Position numbers and translations under genes: made by a program. From NCBI RefSeq assembly GCF_004216955.1, contig NZ_SGXL01000001.1:1235034-1299033 (forward strand): a stretch of DNA of 64,000 nucleotides, written 5' to 3'. Positions 46,305 through 55,326 of the stretch are shown here, piece by piece. The stretch is from Fictibacillus sp. BK138 (GTDB lineage Bacteria; Bacillota; Bacilli; Bacillales; Fictibacillaceae). Every line of letters begins with the position of its first letter. The first letter of the stretch is position 1. Below the pieces are notes generated by a model. The model searched no databases. It was given only the letters and a program-made list of their open reading frames with translations, and was not told the DNA's origin.

Positions 46305-47446
46305 TTTAATGCAACCTCTCTAATTGATAAAAATTGATCCGTTATCTCATTTAGCGCTTTGTAGATTGTGTGAATATCTTTTGCAGTAGTGAGGTGACTC
46401 AACGAAACTCGTACGAGACCATGTGCCTCACTATCAGTCCGTCCAAGAGCAAGTAAGGTTTTAGAAGGGGATTGTTGTCCATTCTTGCAGGCAGATCCTG
46501 TGGAAACAGCAATCTTTCTTCTGCTGAGTTCCTGCATAACAATTTGTCCCTCTATTCCTCTAACTCTTAATGGAATAATAAATGGTGAACCATCCTTACT
46601 TCCTTCTAAAATAACATCCTTGTTATTTAGTATAAGTGAAATAAACAGTTTTCGCATTTTTGCTACATGATCATAATGAGAGGATTGGTTGTTTAAAGAT
46701 TCTTCAGCAGCCGTCACAAAAGAAACGATAGACGGGAGATCAACTGTTCCAGGCCTAAATCCGCGTTCATGTGTGACCCCTGCAAGAAGTGGTGATATGT
46801 GGATAGACGGTGATATATATACAGCTCCTGTTCCTTTAGGACCATGAATTTTGTGTGCTGAAACAGTAAATGAATCTATGTTTATGAAATTAAAGTTGTC
46901 TACTTTTGAAAAAGATTGAACACAGTCACTGTGAAACAAGATATTGTTTCTTTTAAGAAAATAACTTATAGACTTCAGATCTTGTTTAATCCCTGTTTCA
47001 CTATTTACATGCTGTATAGTAGCTAATATAGTATCAGGTCTTACATTTTTCTTTATACGATCAATGCTTATCGTTCCTGATGGATCTACAGGAACCCGAG
47101 TAACCACAAACCCTTGTTCTTTTAAAAACTCTAGAGCGTACTCAACAGATGGATGCTCAACATTAGATGTAATGATATGTCTTCCTTTTTGTTTTGCACC
47201 AAACGCTAAAGATGTGATAGCTAAAAAGTTCCCATCGGATCCTCCCCCCGTAAAATAAATTCCGTTTGACTCTTTCCCAATCGCTTTTGCAAGAGCTTTT
47301 CGAGCATGTTCTAATAGCTCTTTCGCGTGCATCCCGCCATCGTGCAGACTCTCTGTATTTTCAAAGTAATTTCTTGAAGTATGGATAAATGCTTCAATAG
47401 CATTTTCTGACATAGGTGTTGTAGCTGCATAATCCAGATATACCAA
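46301..47446 (-). CDS. nifS: Cysteine desulfurase NifS, NAD-locus type
   Basis: PLP enzyme that takes sulfur from cysteine; in B. subtilis this NifS matures the NadA iron-sulfur cluster. Seen: YLDYAATTPMS at the N-terminus, the PLP lysine in SVSAHKIHGPKGTGAVY and the active cysteine in STGSACKNGQQSP. The open frame begins at a GTG (47455) lying inside the AGGTGA binding site, so the TTG giving MVYLDYAATT (47446) is the likely start, 381 residues. Confidence 0.94.
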   Translation of the reverse strand: MVYLDYAATTPMSENAIEAFIHTSRNYFENTESLHDGGMHAKELLEHARKALAKAIGKESNGIYFTGGGSDGNFLAITSLAFGAKQKGRHIITSNVEHPSVEYALEFLKEQGFVVTRVPVDPSGTISIDRIKKNVRPDTILATIQHVNSETGIKQDLKSISYFLKRNNILFHSDCVQSFSKVDNFNFINIDSFTVSAHKIHGPKGTGAVYISPSIHISPLLAGVTHERGFRPGTVDLPSIVSFVTAAEESLNNQSSHYDHVAKMRKLFISLILNNKDVILEGSKDGSPFIIPLRVRGIEGQIVMQELSRRKIAVSTGSACKNGQQSPSKTLLALGRTDSEAHGLVRVSLSHLTTAKDIHTIYKALNEITDQFLSIREVALK

Positions 47447-47475
47447 GGCGTTCACCTCATTAAATAATAAAATTC

Positions 47476-47524
47476 TTGTAACAAGTTTAATTCTATGTAA
47501 ATATAGGTGTCAAGACACATGTAA
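47476..47524. promoter_or_regulatory. Divergent nad promoter region with NiaR-type operator
   Basis: A palindrome TATAGGTGTC-AA-GACACATGTA (47502-47523, 8 of 10 arm positions matching) resembles the known NiaR operator. It contains the TTGACA -35 box of a minus-strand promoter for nifS-niaR (complement of 47508-47513; -10 TAAACT as complement of 47484-47489, 18-base spacer). A + strand promoter for nadB (TTGTAA at 47476, TAAATA at 47498) ends at the operator edge. One dimer could thus control both directions and niaR itself. Confidence 0.75.
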
Positions 47525-47541
47525 AGTCGAGGTGTTTATGA

Positions 47542-49125
47542 TTGGACATAGTTGAAGCAGAAGTAATAATTATCGGAGGTGGCATTGCCGGTTTAATAGC
47601 TGCTGAATACTTAAGTATGAGCAAGAATGTGATAGTTATCACAAAGTCTGAGATTGAGCATTCAAATTCATATTTAGCACAAGGCGGAATCTCAGCTGTT
47701 ATTGACCTGAATGATAAATGGCAAGAACATTATATGGATACCCTTCAAGCCGGACAGTTTCATAACGATCCGGAAATGACCGAGTTTCTTGTGAAAGAAG
47801 GAAATAAGGTTATTGATTCTCTTTCCTCTTGGGGAGTTCCGTTTGACCGTAACTGTAAGGGACAATTTTTGTTAGGAAAAGAAGGCGGCCACCTTCGCAA
47901 TCGAATTGTACACGCTGGCGGTGATCAGACAGGAAAGAAGATCATGGAGACCTTAATTGGTCGTGTTAGTGGCAAAGTGAGAGTCGAAACGGGTCAATAT
48001 GCTGTTGATTTGCTGGCTGCAAACGGTAATTGTTATGGCGTTTATTGTAAGGATGATGATGGCAGGATCACTTTATACAAATCCACTCATACCATTTTAG
48101 CCGGAGGTGGCTATGCAGGAATCTTTTCTGCAACATCAAATGCATATGGATCTGACGGAAGTGCAGTATGTATGGCTTACCGTGCTGGGGCTGAACTTGC
48201 AGACTTAGAATTTGTTCAATTCCATCCTACATTATTAAAAAGTGAAAAAATAAGCGGTTTGATTACTGAAGCTGTAAGAGGTGAGGGTGGAGTTCTAGTA
48301 GACTCAAACGGATCTCCTATTATGGAAGAGGTACACCCATTGAAAGACCTTGCACCAAGAGACATTGTTTCCAGAAGAATATTTGAGAAGATTCATTATC
48401 AAAGAACTTCTGTATTTTTAGATATAAAAGGGATCTCTAATTTCAAAAAAAAGTTTCCGGGAGTAACTGCATTGTGTGAAAATGCTGGAATATCTCTAGA
48501 CGCTGGTTTCATCCCTGTAACTCCAGGTGCCCATTTTACGATGGGAGGAATTAAGACTGACCTATTTGGTAGAACATCTCTAGGAGGTTTGTATGCTGTT
48601 GGTGAATGTGCAAACACAGGTGTTCATGGAGCGAACAGACTTGCGAGCAATTCTTTGCTGGAAGGTGCAGTATTTGCTAAACAAACAGCTCAATATATTC
48701 TTTCTGTAAAGCATGAAAGGATACCTCCATTCTCCTTTTCATTCATGCAAGAATCCTATTCTGCAGGCAGCTCTTCAAATGATGCTCTTCTTGAAATAAC
48801 CGATATCCAAGAAATAATGGATAAATATGCTGGGATTTGCAGAGAGGAAGAGGGTCTGAAAAAAGCTGAATATAAATTGCAGTTAGAGAATTTCAATCCT
48901 GCTCTTCTTGAACAGCCTATAGCGGCAATCAAAAGATTAAATATGCAGACAATGGCTTGGTTAACGGTAACCAGCTGTCTAAAACGAAAGGAAAGCAGAG
49001 GGAGTCATTATCGAAAAGACTTTCCCTTCGCACTAAAAGAGTGGGAACAAAAAAAGATAATAAGGAGTGTACTGCGTGATGAATCATTTACTACTAAAGA
49101 AGCAACTGCAGGAATTCTTAATTGA
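47542..49125 (+). CDS. nadB: L-aspartate oxidase
   Basis: NadB, an FAD enzyme, oxidises aspartate to iminoaspartate, first step of de novo NAD synthesis. FAD motif VIIIGGGIAGLIAAEYL at the start, SYLAQGGISAVI, HFTMGGIKTD and the C-terminal GANRLASNSLLEG are typical. 527 residues. It starts with TTG, 8 bases after GAGGTG; the ATG at 47538 is out of frame. The last 47 bases overlap nadC. Confidence 0.96.
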   Translation: MDIVEAEVIIIGGGIAGLIAAEYLSMSKNVIVITKSEIEHSNSYLAQGGISAVIDLNDKWQEHYMDTLQAGQFHNDPEMTEFLVKEGNKVIDSLSSWGVPFDRNCKGQFLLGKEGGHLRNRIVHAGGDQTGKKIMETLIGRVSGKVRVETGQYAVDLLAANGNCYGVYCKDDDGRITLYKSTHTILAGGGYAGIFSATSNAYGSDGSAVCMAYRAGAELADLEFVQFHPTLLKSEKISGLITEAVRGEGGVLVDSNGSPIMEEVHPLKDLAPRDIVSRRIFEKIHYQRTSVFLDIKGISNFKKKFPGVTALCENAGISLDAGFIPVTPGAHFTMGGIKTDLFGRTSLGGLYAVGECANTGVHGANRLASNSLLEGAVFAKQTAQYILSVKHERIPPFSFSFMQESYSAGSSSNDALLEITDIQEIMDKYAGICREEEGLKKAEYKLQLENFNPALLEQPIAAIKRLNMQTMAWLTVTSCLKRKESRGSHYRKDFPFALKEWEQKKIIRSVLRDESFTTKEATAGILN

Positions 49126-49918
49126 AGACATTGGGACTGGCGACTTATCAGCAGATCTTTTTCATGATGAAACAGAGATTACAGCTTCCATAATAGCAAA
49201 AGAGAGTGGAATATTTGCTGGATATGAAGTTCTGACTCTTGGATATGAATTAATTGATCCAAGTATTCAGACAAATCTCTATATAAAAGATGGTGATTAT
49301 ATCGAACCCGGAATGATTTTGGCAGGAATCAAGGGCAGAAGAAAAAGTATCTTGACTGGTGAGAGAGTATTATTAAATCTATTGCAGAGGCTTTCTGGAA
49401 TTGCAACTGTCACGGCACAAGCTGTTTCCCTTGCGAATGGAAGAACACGCATATGTGATACACGAAAGACAACACCAGGATTAAGAATGCTTGAAAAATA
49501 TGCTGTGCGCTGTGGCGGTGGCTATAATCATCGATTTGGATTGTATGACACGGTTATGTTTAAGGATAATCATCTTGCAGGATTTTCATCTATCCAAGAA
49601 GCATTAGAGACAGCTCGTGAAAAATTAGGCCACACAATAAAAATTGAAGTGGAAACAGAAACAGAAGAGCAGGTGATTGAAGCTGTATCAGCAGGTGCTG
49701 ACATCATCATGTTTGATAATTGTACACCTGAAGAAATTATTCAAAGACTAAAACATGTACCACAAGGAATTGTAACAGAAGCTTCTGGTGGCATTGAACT
49801 TGATGCGATAGATGCATACTCCAGAACAGGCGTTCAATATATATCTTTAGGTTTTCTCACACACTCAAACAAAGCGCTTGATATTAGCTTAAACGTTAAA
49901 GGAGCCGTAAAAGCATGA
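49079..49918 (+). CDS. nadC: Quinolinate phosphoribosyltransferase
   Basis: NadC turns quinolinate and PRPP into nicotinate mononucleotide. The 279 residues show [43 protein letters not shown] in the active site, MFKDNHL and [10 protein letters not shown]. Start at the ATG after AAGGAG; an adjacent GTG at 49076 is possible. The start lies inside the nadB 3' end. Confidence 0.96.
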   Translation: MNHLLLKKQLQEFLIEDIGTGDLSADLFHDETEITASIIAKESGIFAGYEVLTLGYELIDPSIQTNLYIKDGDYIEPGMILAGIKGRRKSILTGERVLLNLLQRLSGIATVTAQAVSLANGRTRICDTRKTTPGLRMLEKYAVRCGGGYNHRFGLYDTVMFKDNHLAGFSSIQEALETAREKLGHTIKIEVETETEEQVIEAVSAGADIIMFDNCTPEEIIQRLKHVPQGIVTEASGGIELDAIDAYSRTGVQYISLGFLTHSNKALDISLNVKGAVKA

Positions 49919-51015
49919 GTATTTTAGAAACATTTATTAAGACTGCTGCAGCCATACCAGATCATTACTCTAAAATGACTACTTCCGAAATGGAGATGAG
50001 GATTAAAGAAATAAAGGATCAGTTGAGAGATAAATTATTTTTGCCAGCCCATCACTATCAAAAAGATGAAGTGGTTCAATTTGCTGATGTTACAGGTGAT
50101 TCACTGCAACTGGCCAGAATTTCTGCACAAAATAGTAAAGCTGATTATATTGTTTTTTGCGGTGTTCATTTTATGGCAGAAACGGCGGATATGTTAAGCC
50201 ATCCCAATCAAACAGTCATCCTTCCTGATTTGAAAGCAGGGTGTTCAATGGCTGATATGGCTGATATACATCAAACAGAAAGAGCATGGATAGAACTAAC
50301 TAAATTATTTGGCGATACCATTCTTCCCTTAACTTATGTCAATTCAACAGCTGATATCAAAGCGTTTTGCGGTAAAAATGGAGGGGCTACAGTTACTTCT
50401 TCAAATGCTAAATCTATGGTTAGATGGGCATTTCAACAAAAAGAAAGACTTCTCTTCTTACCAGATCAGCACTTAGGACGAAATACAGCATTTGATCTTG
50501 GTATTAAACTTCAAGACATGGCTGTTTGGGATCCCATCCAAAACAAATTAATCTATGAAGGTTCTGATCTGGAAGATATCAAGGTGATTTTATGGAAAGG
50601 GCATTGTTCTGTTCATGAAAAGTTTACAGTCAAACAAATCCAAGAATTCAGACAAAATCATTCAGATTTTCAAATCATTGTACATCCAGAATGTACTCAC
50701 GAAGTTGTAAGGGCAAGTGACTATAATGGTTCCACTCATTACATTATTGAAACGATTAAAAATGCAAACCCTGGAACAAAATGGGCGGTGGGAACTGAGA
50801 TGAATCTCGTTAATCGTCTGGCAGCACAGTTTACTGATAAGGAAATAGTATCGCTAAATCCAAATCTTTGTCCGTGTTTAACGATGAATCGTATTGATTT
50901 GGCTCATCTGCTATGGTCATTGGAAAACATCATTGAAGGAAAACCTCAAAATATTATCTCTGTAGATGAGGAAACAAAAAAATATGCAATAATCGCTTTA
51001 AACCGCATGATGTAA
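49915..51015 (+). CDS. nadA: Quinolinate synthase
   Basis: NadA condenses iminoaspartate with dihydroxyacetone phosphate on a [4Fe-4S] cluster. Candidate ligand cysteines lie in [23 protein letters not shown] and [32 protein letters not shown] marks the N-terminal domain. 366 residues. It overlaps nadC by ATGA, completing nadBCA. Confidence 0.97.
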   Translation: MSILETFIKTAAAIPDHYSKMTTSEMEMRIKEIKDQLRDKLFLPAHHYQKDEVVQFADVTGDSLQLARISAQNSKADYIVFCGVHFMAETADMLSHPNQTVILPDLKAGCSMADMADIHQTERAWIELTKLFGDTILPLTYVNSTADIKAFCGKNGGATVTSSNAKSMVRWAFQQKERLLFLPDQHLGRNTAFDLGIKLQDMAVWDPIQNKLIYEGSDLEDIKVILWKGHCSVHEKFTVKQIQEFRQNHSDFQIIVHPECTHEVVRASDYNGSTHYIIETIKNANPGTKWAVGTEMNLVNRLAAQFTDKEIVSLNPNLCPCLTMNRIDLAHLLWSLENIIEGKPQNIISVDEETKKYAIIALNRMM

Positions 51016-51155
51016 TGAATTCACCTCCTGTCATATCCTCCTTTTAACAGGCATAAAGTGATAAAGGAATAATTAATGACACTTCAATAAGATGTAGCAA
51101 TATGCCCAAATGTTCATATACTGTAAGGAAATTTGGCAGGAGGGAGTTTTGCAGC

Positions 51156-52784
51156 GTGAGAATTCACATTGTGCAAAAAGGGGACACACTTGACAAAATA
51201 GCTGAAAAATATGATGTTCCTGTGAATGAACTAAGAAAAGCAAATCCTGGTTTTTCAAGAACGGATGTAATCGAGCGGGGGGAAAAGATTAAGATCCCTA
51301 TAAAAATGCCGGGAGTTAAGAAAGAAGCACCCATAAAGGAACAGCCTAAACCTATGGCTCCTGTTCAAGAAGCACCAGTTGCACCTATTCAGGAAAAACC
51401 AAAGCCGGCACCAATGAAACCTGCACCACCGAAGAAAGAAATGAAACCTGCACCAATGAAGCCAGCGCCGATGAAACCTGCACCACTAAAGAAAGAAATG
51501 AAGCCGGCACCAATGAAGCCGGCGCCGATGAAACCAGCACCTGCGAAAAAGGAAATGAAGCCAGCACCGATGAAACCATCACCAAAGATGGAACACAAAG
51601 ATGTTCCAATGAAAAAGGATACCTATACTGCTCCAATGAAAGCACCAATGGCGCCTTTGCATGACAAAGATTTTGCAGGAATGATGGAATCCTCAAACCT
51701 TGGTCATTATGTTCCGATGGGTTATCCTAATGCAGCAAACTTGCCTAATATGGCTAATCAGCCGAACATAGCAAATCAACCCAACATAGCGAATCAACCG
51801 AATATTGCAAATCAACCAAACATAGCAAATCAGCCAAACATAGCAAATCAACCGAATGTTTCAGGCAAACATGGTTTATATCCTTCCGGGAAAGACAGCT
51901 ATCAACCGAATAAACATCCATTTTTAATGGAAGAATCTTCAGGAATGATGCAAAATATGTATGGTTCAATGCCGCCGATGTTCCCTAAACCGCAAACCTA
52001 TTCACCTATTCCGCAAGGCTATGGGATGATGCCTCCGCAAGGGTTCAGTGGAATGCCGCAGCTATATGGCGGCGGATACCCTCAGAGCGGGCAGCAAGGT
52101 ACAGGAATGCAACAGGGCGGAATGCCTTTTGGTGAATTTCCAGACTCTGATATGGATTTAATGCCAGCTGGTGAATATTCCCCAGGTGGACCGCAATCTC
52201 AGCAAGGTATGCCGATGGGCATGCAGCCAATGGGTATGCCAACCGGTGATATGTCACAAATGGGAATGCAGCCAATGGCTATGATGCCAGGGATGTCACA
52301 AATGGATCAGATGGGCATGATGCCAGGAATGCCACAGATGGGTCAGATGGGCACGATGCAAGCAATGCCGCAAATGGGTCAGATGGGCACGATGCCAGGA
52401 ATGCCGCAGATGGGCCAGATGGGCATGATGCCAGGGATGCCACAGATGGGTCAGATGGGCACGATGCAAGCAATGCCGCAGATGGGTCAGATGGGCACGA
52501 TGCCAGGAATGCCACAGATGGGCCAGATGGGCATGATGCCAGGAATGCCACAGATGGGTCAGATGGGCACGATGCCAGGAATGCCGCAAATGGGTCAGAT
52601 GGGTATGATGCCAGGAATGCCTCAAATAGGTCAGATGGGAATTCCTCAAAACGGTGGGATGCCACAGTTCGGCCAAATGATGCCACAAGGCCAAGGTATG
52701 GGTAATATGCCAAATCCTTATTCTCAAGCTCAATCTCGTGAATCTGAACAAGGTGATGCAGAGGACTTGGACGAAAATGAATAG
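51156..52784 (+). CDS. safA: Spore morphogenetic protein SafA, LysM domain with three repeat tracts
   Basis: SafA anchors the inner coat to the cortex and binds SpoVID. The 542-residue product opens with a LysM domain (RIHIVQKGDTLDKIAEKYDV, ~2-48). Then come a Lys-Pro-Ala-Met-rich tract of MKPAP-type units (51399-51591), six ANQPNI hexapeptides (51753-51860), a Pro/Gly/Met region, and ten 12-residue PGMPQMGQMGTM-type units (52287-52646). It lacks the usual SafA C-terminal sequence I remember from B. subtilis. The GTG at 51156 follows AGGAGGG by 11 bases. Position after nadA is conserved. Confidence 0.92.
   Translation: MRIHIVQKGDTLDKIAEKYDVPVNELRKANPGFSRTDVIERGEKIKIPIKMPGVKKEAPIKEQPKPMAPVQEAPVAPIQEKPKPAPMKPAPPKKEMKPAPMKPAPMKPAPLKKEMKPAPMKPAPMKPAPAKKEMKPAPMKPSPKMEHKDVPMKKDTYTAPMKAPMAPLHDKDFAGMMESSNLGHYVPMGYPNAANLPNMANQPNIANQPNIANQPNIANQPNIANQPNIANQPNVSGKHGLYPSGKDSYQPNKHPFLMEESSGMMQNMYGSMPPMFPKPQTYSPIPQGYGMMPPQGFSGMPQLYGGGYPQSGQQGTGMQQGGMPFGEFPDSDMDLMPAGEYSPGGPQSQQGMPMGMQPMGMPTGDMSQMGMQPMAMMPGMSQMDQMGMMPGMPQMGQMGTMQAMPQMGQMGTMPGMPQMGQMGMMPGMPQMGQMGTMQAMPQMGQMGTMPGMPQMGQMGMMPGMPQMGQMGTMPGMPQMGQMGMMPGMPQIGQMGIPQNGGMPQFGQMMPQGQGMGNMPNPYSQAQSRESEQGDAEDLDENE
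51399..51591 (+). repeat. safA tract 1: KPAPM-type repeats
   Basis: Repeated codons for MKPAP/KPAPM separated by KKEMKPAP every 12-20 residues. Three nearly identical 50-60 bp segments (AAGAAAGAAATGAA start) can be seen. Confidence 0.85.
51753..51860 (+). repeat. safA tract 2: six 18-bp units (ANQPNI)
   Basis: Six tandem 18-bp units, each GCNAATCARCCNAAYATH, differ mainly at third codon positions; the last has Val instead of Ile. Confidence 0.92.
52287..52646 (+). repeat. safA tract 3: ten 36-bp units (PGMPQMGQMGTM)
   Basis: Ten 36-bp units in frame. Variants at positions 1-2 (PG or QA) and 11 (T or M) follow an order in which a three-unit block (PG..T, QA..T, PG..M) occurs twice in a row, indicating a 108-bp duplication. 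Confidence 0.92.
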
Positions 52785-53763
52785 GGGTAATAGAGACGGT
52801 TTCCATGGAGATCGTCTTTTTTTAAAAAAGATGAAAGAGGTCGGTTTCGACATTGTTGATTTTGGCTTTTTTCGTGATAATGTAATTTGGATAAAAACAT
52901 TAGAAGGAAAGTATGTTTTAAAAGGATTTCGGCGTGAAGAAACATGCAGGAAACAATTGAAGGTCTCGAAAATGTATAAAGGTCAGAAACCGAGAATTAT
53001 GGGGACGTATACCGTGTTTCCGAACAATAAACGTTATATCCAATTTGGGGAATACTTTTGGGCTATCATGCCATTTTACAAAGGAGATGGTCTTCATTTC
53101 GGCAATCAGAAAGACGTTATTGCCGGAATGGATGCTATAAGTAGATTTCACAGCTTTTCAAAAAATCTGCCGTCTGATGTATATAACAGTCTTTCATCTT
53201 ATTCACTCTATAAGAAATGGAGTGAAAGATATGATGCATTCAAATATCATGCCAAAAAAGCCAGATGGAGTAAAGAGATGCAGCCTTTGATACCAGAGAT
53301 TCTTATGTGGGGGAAATGGTGCTTGGATCATTTTGATCACTCTGCTGTTGAATCCCTTGAACAAAAAGCACATAAAAGAAGAGAAATCACACATGGTGAT
53401 GTTGCGCCTCACAATTTTGTACTGAATAGAGAAAAGTCTAAGGAAGCATATCTTATTGATTTTGACCTTTTTGCAGCTGTGCCGCAAGCTTATGACTGGC
53501 TTCAATATGCCAATCGGATACTTCCTTTTTGGTATTGGTCTTATTCGAAAATGGAAGAAATGGGCAATCAGGATTATTTGAAATGGTTTAATAAAAAGTG
53601 GTTCGTTATTTGCTTGGTCTTCCCAACTGATTTATATAGAGAGTGGAACCGTGCACTGAAATCTGGAGACCAAGAGATGATTGAAGGTGTAGAAAAGTTT
53701 ACGCTACGTGATTTTTCGCACAGAAAAAAATTCGTGGATAGAATCTTAAATAAGATATATTGA
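52777..53763 (+). CDS. CotS/CotI-family spore coat kinase-like protein
   Basis: A 328-residue protein of the CotS/YutH branch of the choline/aminoglycoside-kinase fold. Here the catalytic motifs are complete: THGDVAPHNFVL (H206-G207-D208, N214) and LIDFDLF (D228-F229-D230), and an N-lobe lysine in KYVLKGF. So it may really phosphorylate a coat component, as reported for CotH-type but not shown for CotS, to my knowledge. It overlaps the end of safA by 8 bases (GAGGAC upstream), so it is co-expressed with safA. B. subtilis has no such gene here. Confidence 0.85.
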   Translation: MNRGNRDGFHGDRLFLKKMKEVGFDIVDFGFFRDNVIWIKTLEGKYVLKGFRREETCRKQLKVSKMYKGQKPRIMGTYTVFPNNKRYIQFGEYFWAIMPFYKGDGLHFGNQKDVIAGMDAISRFHSFSKNLPSDVYNSLSSYSLYKKWSERYDAFKYHAKKARWSKEMQPLIPEILMWGKWCLDHFDHSAVESLEQKAHKRREITHGDVAPHNFVLNREKSKEAYLIDFDLFAAVPQAYDWLQYANRILPFWYWSYSKMEEMGNQDYLKWFNKKWFVICLVFPTDLYREWNRALKSGDQEMIEGVEKFTLRDFSHRKKFVDRILNKIY

Positions 53764-53791
53764 TTTCATCCTACATTTAACAGATTATTTC

Positions 53792-53832
53792 AAGCCTCCT
53801 CTTGCCACCCTAATAGGTGAAAGGAGGTTTTT
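53792..53832 (+). promoter_or_regulatory. Hairpin that contains the ribosome binding site of the lipoprotein gene
   Basis: CCTCCT (53795-53800) pairs with AGGAGG (53822-53827), with an inner CACC/GGTG stem. The AAAGGAGG of the next gene lies in the 3' arm and is followed by five T. It can act as a weak terminator for the safA unit or hide the binding site. Confidence 0.55.
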
Positions 53833-53835
53833 CCA

Positions 53836-54423
53836 TTGAAAACAATAGCGAAAACGCTCGCCTTTACAATACTCGCTGGAGGACTTGTGGGCTGTAACGG
53901 TGTAAATGAATCTCAGGACAGGAATGACAACGATGTTCGCCCAATTGGATATTATTCAAATGAGGGTGATAATCGCGGTGACCTTGACCGAGGCAGTGGA
54001 TTCATTTCCGATATGGCAGATCGAGATACAAAAGATCATACCTCAACCTATCACGAGGATTATGATGGTGCACTTGCTGAACGTATCGCCAATAAGGTAA
54101 ATGACATTCGTGGTGTAGACGATGCTCACGTTATTCTTGAGGATAACAACGTCATTGTAGGAGTAGACACGAAGGAGAACAAAAAGGAAGAACTGACGAA
54201 AAAAGTCAGGGAAACCACAGCTAAGATGGCACAAGATCGTGATGTAAAAGTTGTTTCAGATCAAAAGATTGTTGACCGTATTGAAACTGTCGATAATGAT
54301 CTGCGTGATGGCCGTGCCTACACGGAAGTAGATACCGATGTCCGTGGAATCATGAAAGACATTGTAAATGCAGGCAGCAACCTTGGGAATGCGATAAAAC
54401 GTCCTTTCGAGAATAATCGTTAG
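53836..54423 (+). CDS. coxA: YhcN/YlaJ-family sporulation lipoprotein, CoxA-like
   Basis: A 195-residue lipoprotein: signal peptide with lipobox LVGC (Cys at ~20), acidic linker, and the YhcN/YlaJ domain (~75-150, ADRIANKVNDI-type helix with DDAHVILEDNNVIVGVD). B. subtilis has CoxA (YrbB), a cortex-associated protein of this family, at the same place after safA. The start is TTG, 8 bases after AAAGGAGG. bofC, found before ruvA in B. subtilis, is missing. Confidence 0.85.
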   Translation: MKTIAKTLAFTILAGGLVGCNGVNESQDRNDNDVRPIGYYSNEGDNRGDLDRGSGFISDMADRDTKDHTSTYHEDYDGALAERIANKVNDIRGVDDAHVILEDNNVIVGVDTKENKKEELTKKVRETTAKMAQDRDVKVVSDQKIVDRIETVDNDLRDGRAYTEVDTDVRGIMKDIVNAGSNLGNAIKRPFENNR

Positions 54424-54430
54424 ATTGTAA

Positions 54431-54458
54431 GAGAACAGTTCGCTGTTCTCTTTTTTTT
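54431..54458 (+). terminator. Terminator of the CoxA-like gene
   Basis: GAGAACAG-TTCG-CTGTTCTC stem with a UUCG tetraloop and eight T. Confidence 0.95.
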
Positions 54459-54662
54459 ATCTTTTGAAAAGAAATGAAAATGCTGTTCGATGAGGATAAG
54501 TGGTGTTTGATTTTTTAGTGCATACCGCAGCGGAAGCATTAGAAATTTAATTTTTCCCGTTTCTGCAACTTGCCAATTCATTATTAGAGCGGTGAATCTC
54601 TCTGAAGTGATAATATGCGCCTGTTCAAATTCTCTTTTTGTAAGGAATTAAGGGGTGCGCTA

Positions 54663-54671
54663 TGTTACAAT
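54663..54671 (+). promoter_or_regulatory. Candidate extended -10 promoter of ruvA
   Basis: TGTTACAAT (TACAAT at 54666-54671), 48 bases before ruvA, without a clear -35. The ~200 bases between the preceding terminator and this site show nothing I can identify. Confidence 0.4.
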
Positions 54672-54718
54672 AAGAAATAGAAACATACGCTCGGGTAATG
54701 AGTTAAGGGGAGAAAAAA

Positions 54719-55312
54719 TTGATAGAAAGCATTACAGGAAATGTAGATTACATAACGGCGGAATACATTGTTATCAATAATAATGGTATCGGGTATAAAA
54801 TAATTTGTCCGAACCCATTCATATATAAAATGAACGAACAAAGAAGTGTTTACACGTATCATTATGTCAGAGAAGATGTACTGGCTTTATATGGATTTAT
54901 TAATAGAAAAGAACGGGATCTGTTTTTAAAACTTTTAAATGTTTCTGGAATTGGTCCAAAAGGCGCTTTAGCAATTGTTGCATTCGGACAGCCGGAACAA
55001 GTTGTAAATGCGATTGAACATGAAGATGAAAAGTTTTTAACTAAGTTTCCGGGTGTTGGCAAAAAGACGGCCCGCCAAATGATATTAGATTTGAAAGGGA
55101 AAGTGTCAATTTTCGCTGATGCCGATATAACGGAAGGTCTTTTTGCAGAAGTTGAGACTACAGGTGACGAACTCGATGAGGCGATAGAAGCTCTAACGGT
55201 TCTAGGATATGGAAGAAAAGAAATACAAAAAGTTTTACCTGAGTTAAAGAAAGAAAAAATGTCTGCGAATGAGTATGTAAAAGCAGCTTTAAAAAAGTTA
55301 ATGAATGCATAA
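54719..55312 (+). CDS. ruvA: Holliday junction DNA helicase subunit RuvA
   Basis: RuvA binds four-way junctions as a tetramer and loads RuvB. The 197 residues have the N-terminal OB fold ([12 protein letters not shown]), two helix-hairpin-helix motifs ([16 protein letters not shown] and [22 protein letters not shown]) and a C-terminal RuvB-binding domain ([22 protein letters not shown]). The start is TTG after GGGGAG. Confidence 0.97.
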   Translation: MIESITGNVDYITAEYIVINNNGIGYKIICPNPFIYKMNEQRSVYTYHYVREDVLALYGFINRKERDLFLKLLNVSGIGPKGALAIVAFGQPEQVVNAIEHEDEKFLTKFPGVGKKTARQMILDLKGKVSIFADADITEGLFAEVETTGDELDEAIEALTVLGYGRKEIQKVLPELKKEKMSANEYVKAALKKLMNA

Positions 55313-55326
55313 GGACGTGAGGATGG

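Noticed and set aside
51060-51125. Sigma E promoter for safA (CATATACT at 51115)
   Set aside because: No ATA at 16 bases upstream; spacing options are far off, so I do not call it.
52279-52853. Two long minus-strand frames rich in Ser-Pro-Ala or His-Leu
   Set aside because: Mirror images of the 36-bp safA repeats, which keep all frames open.
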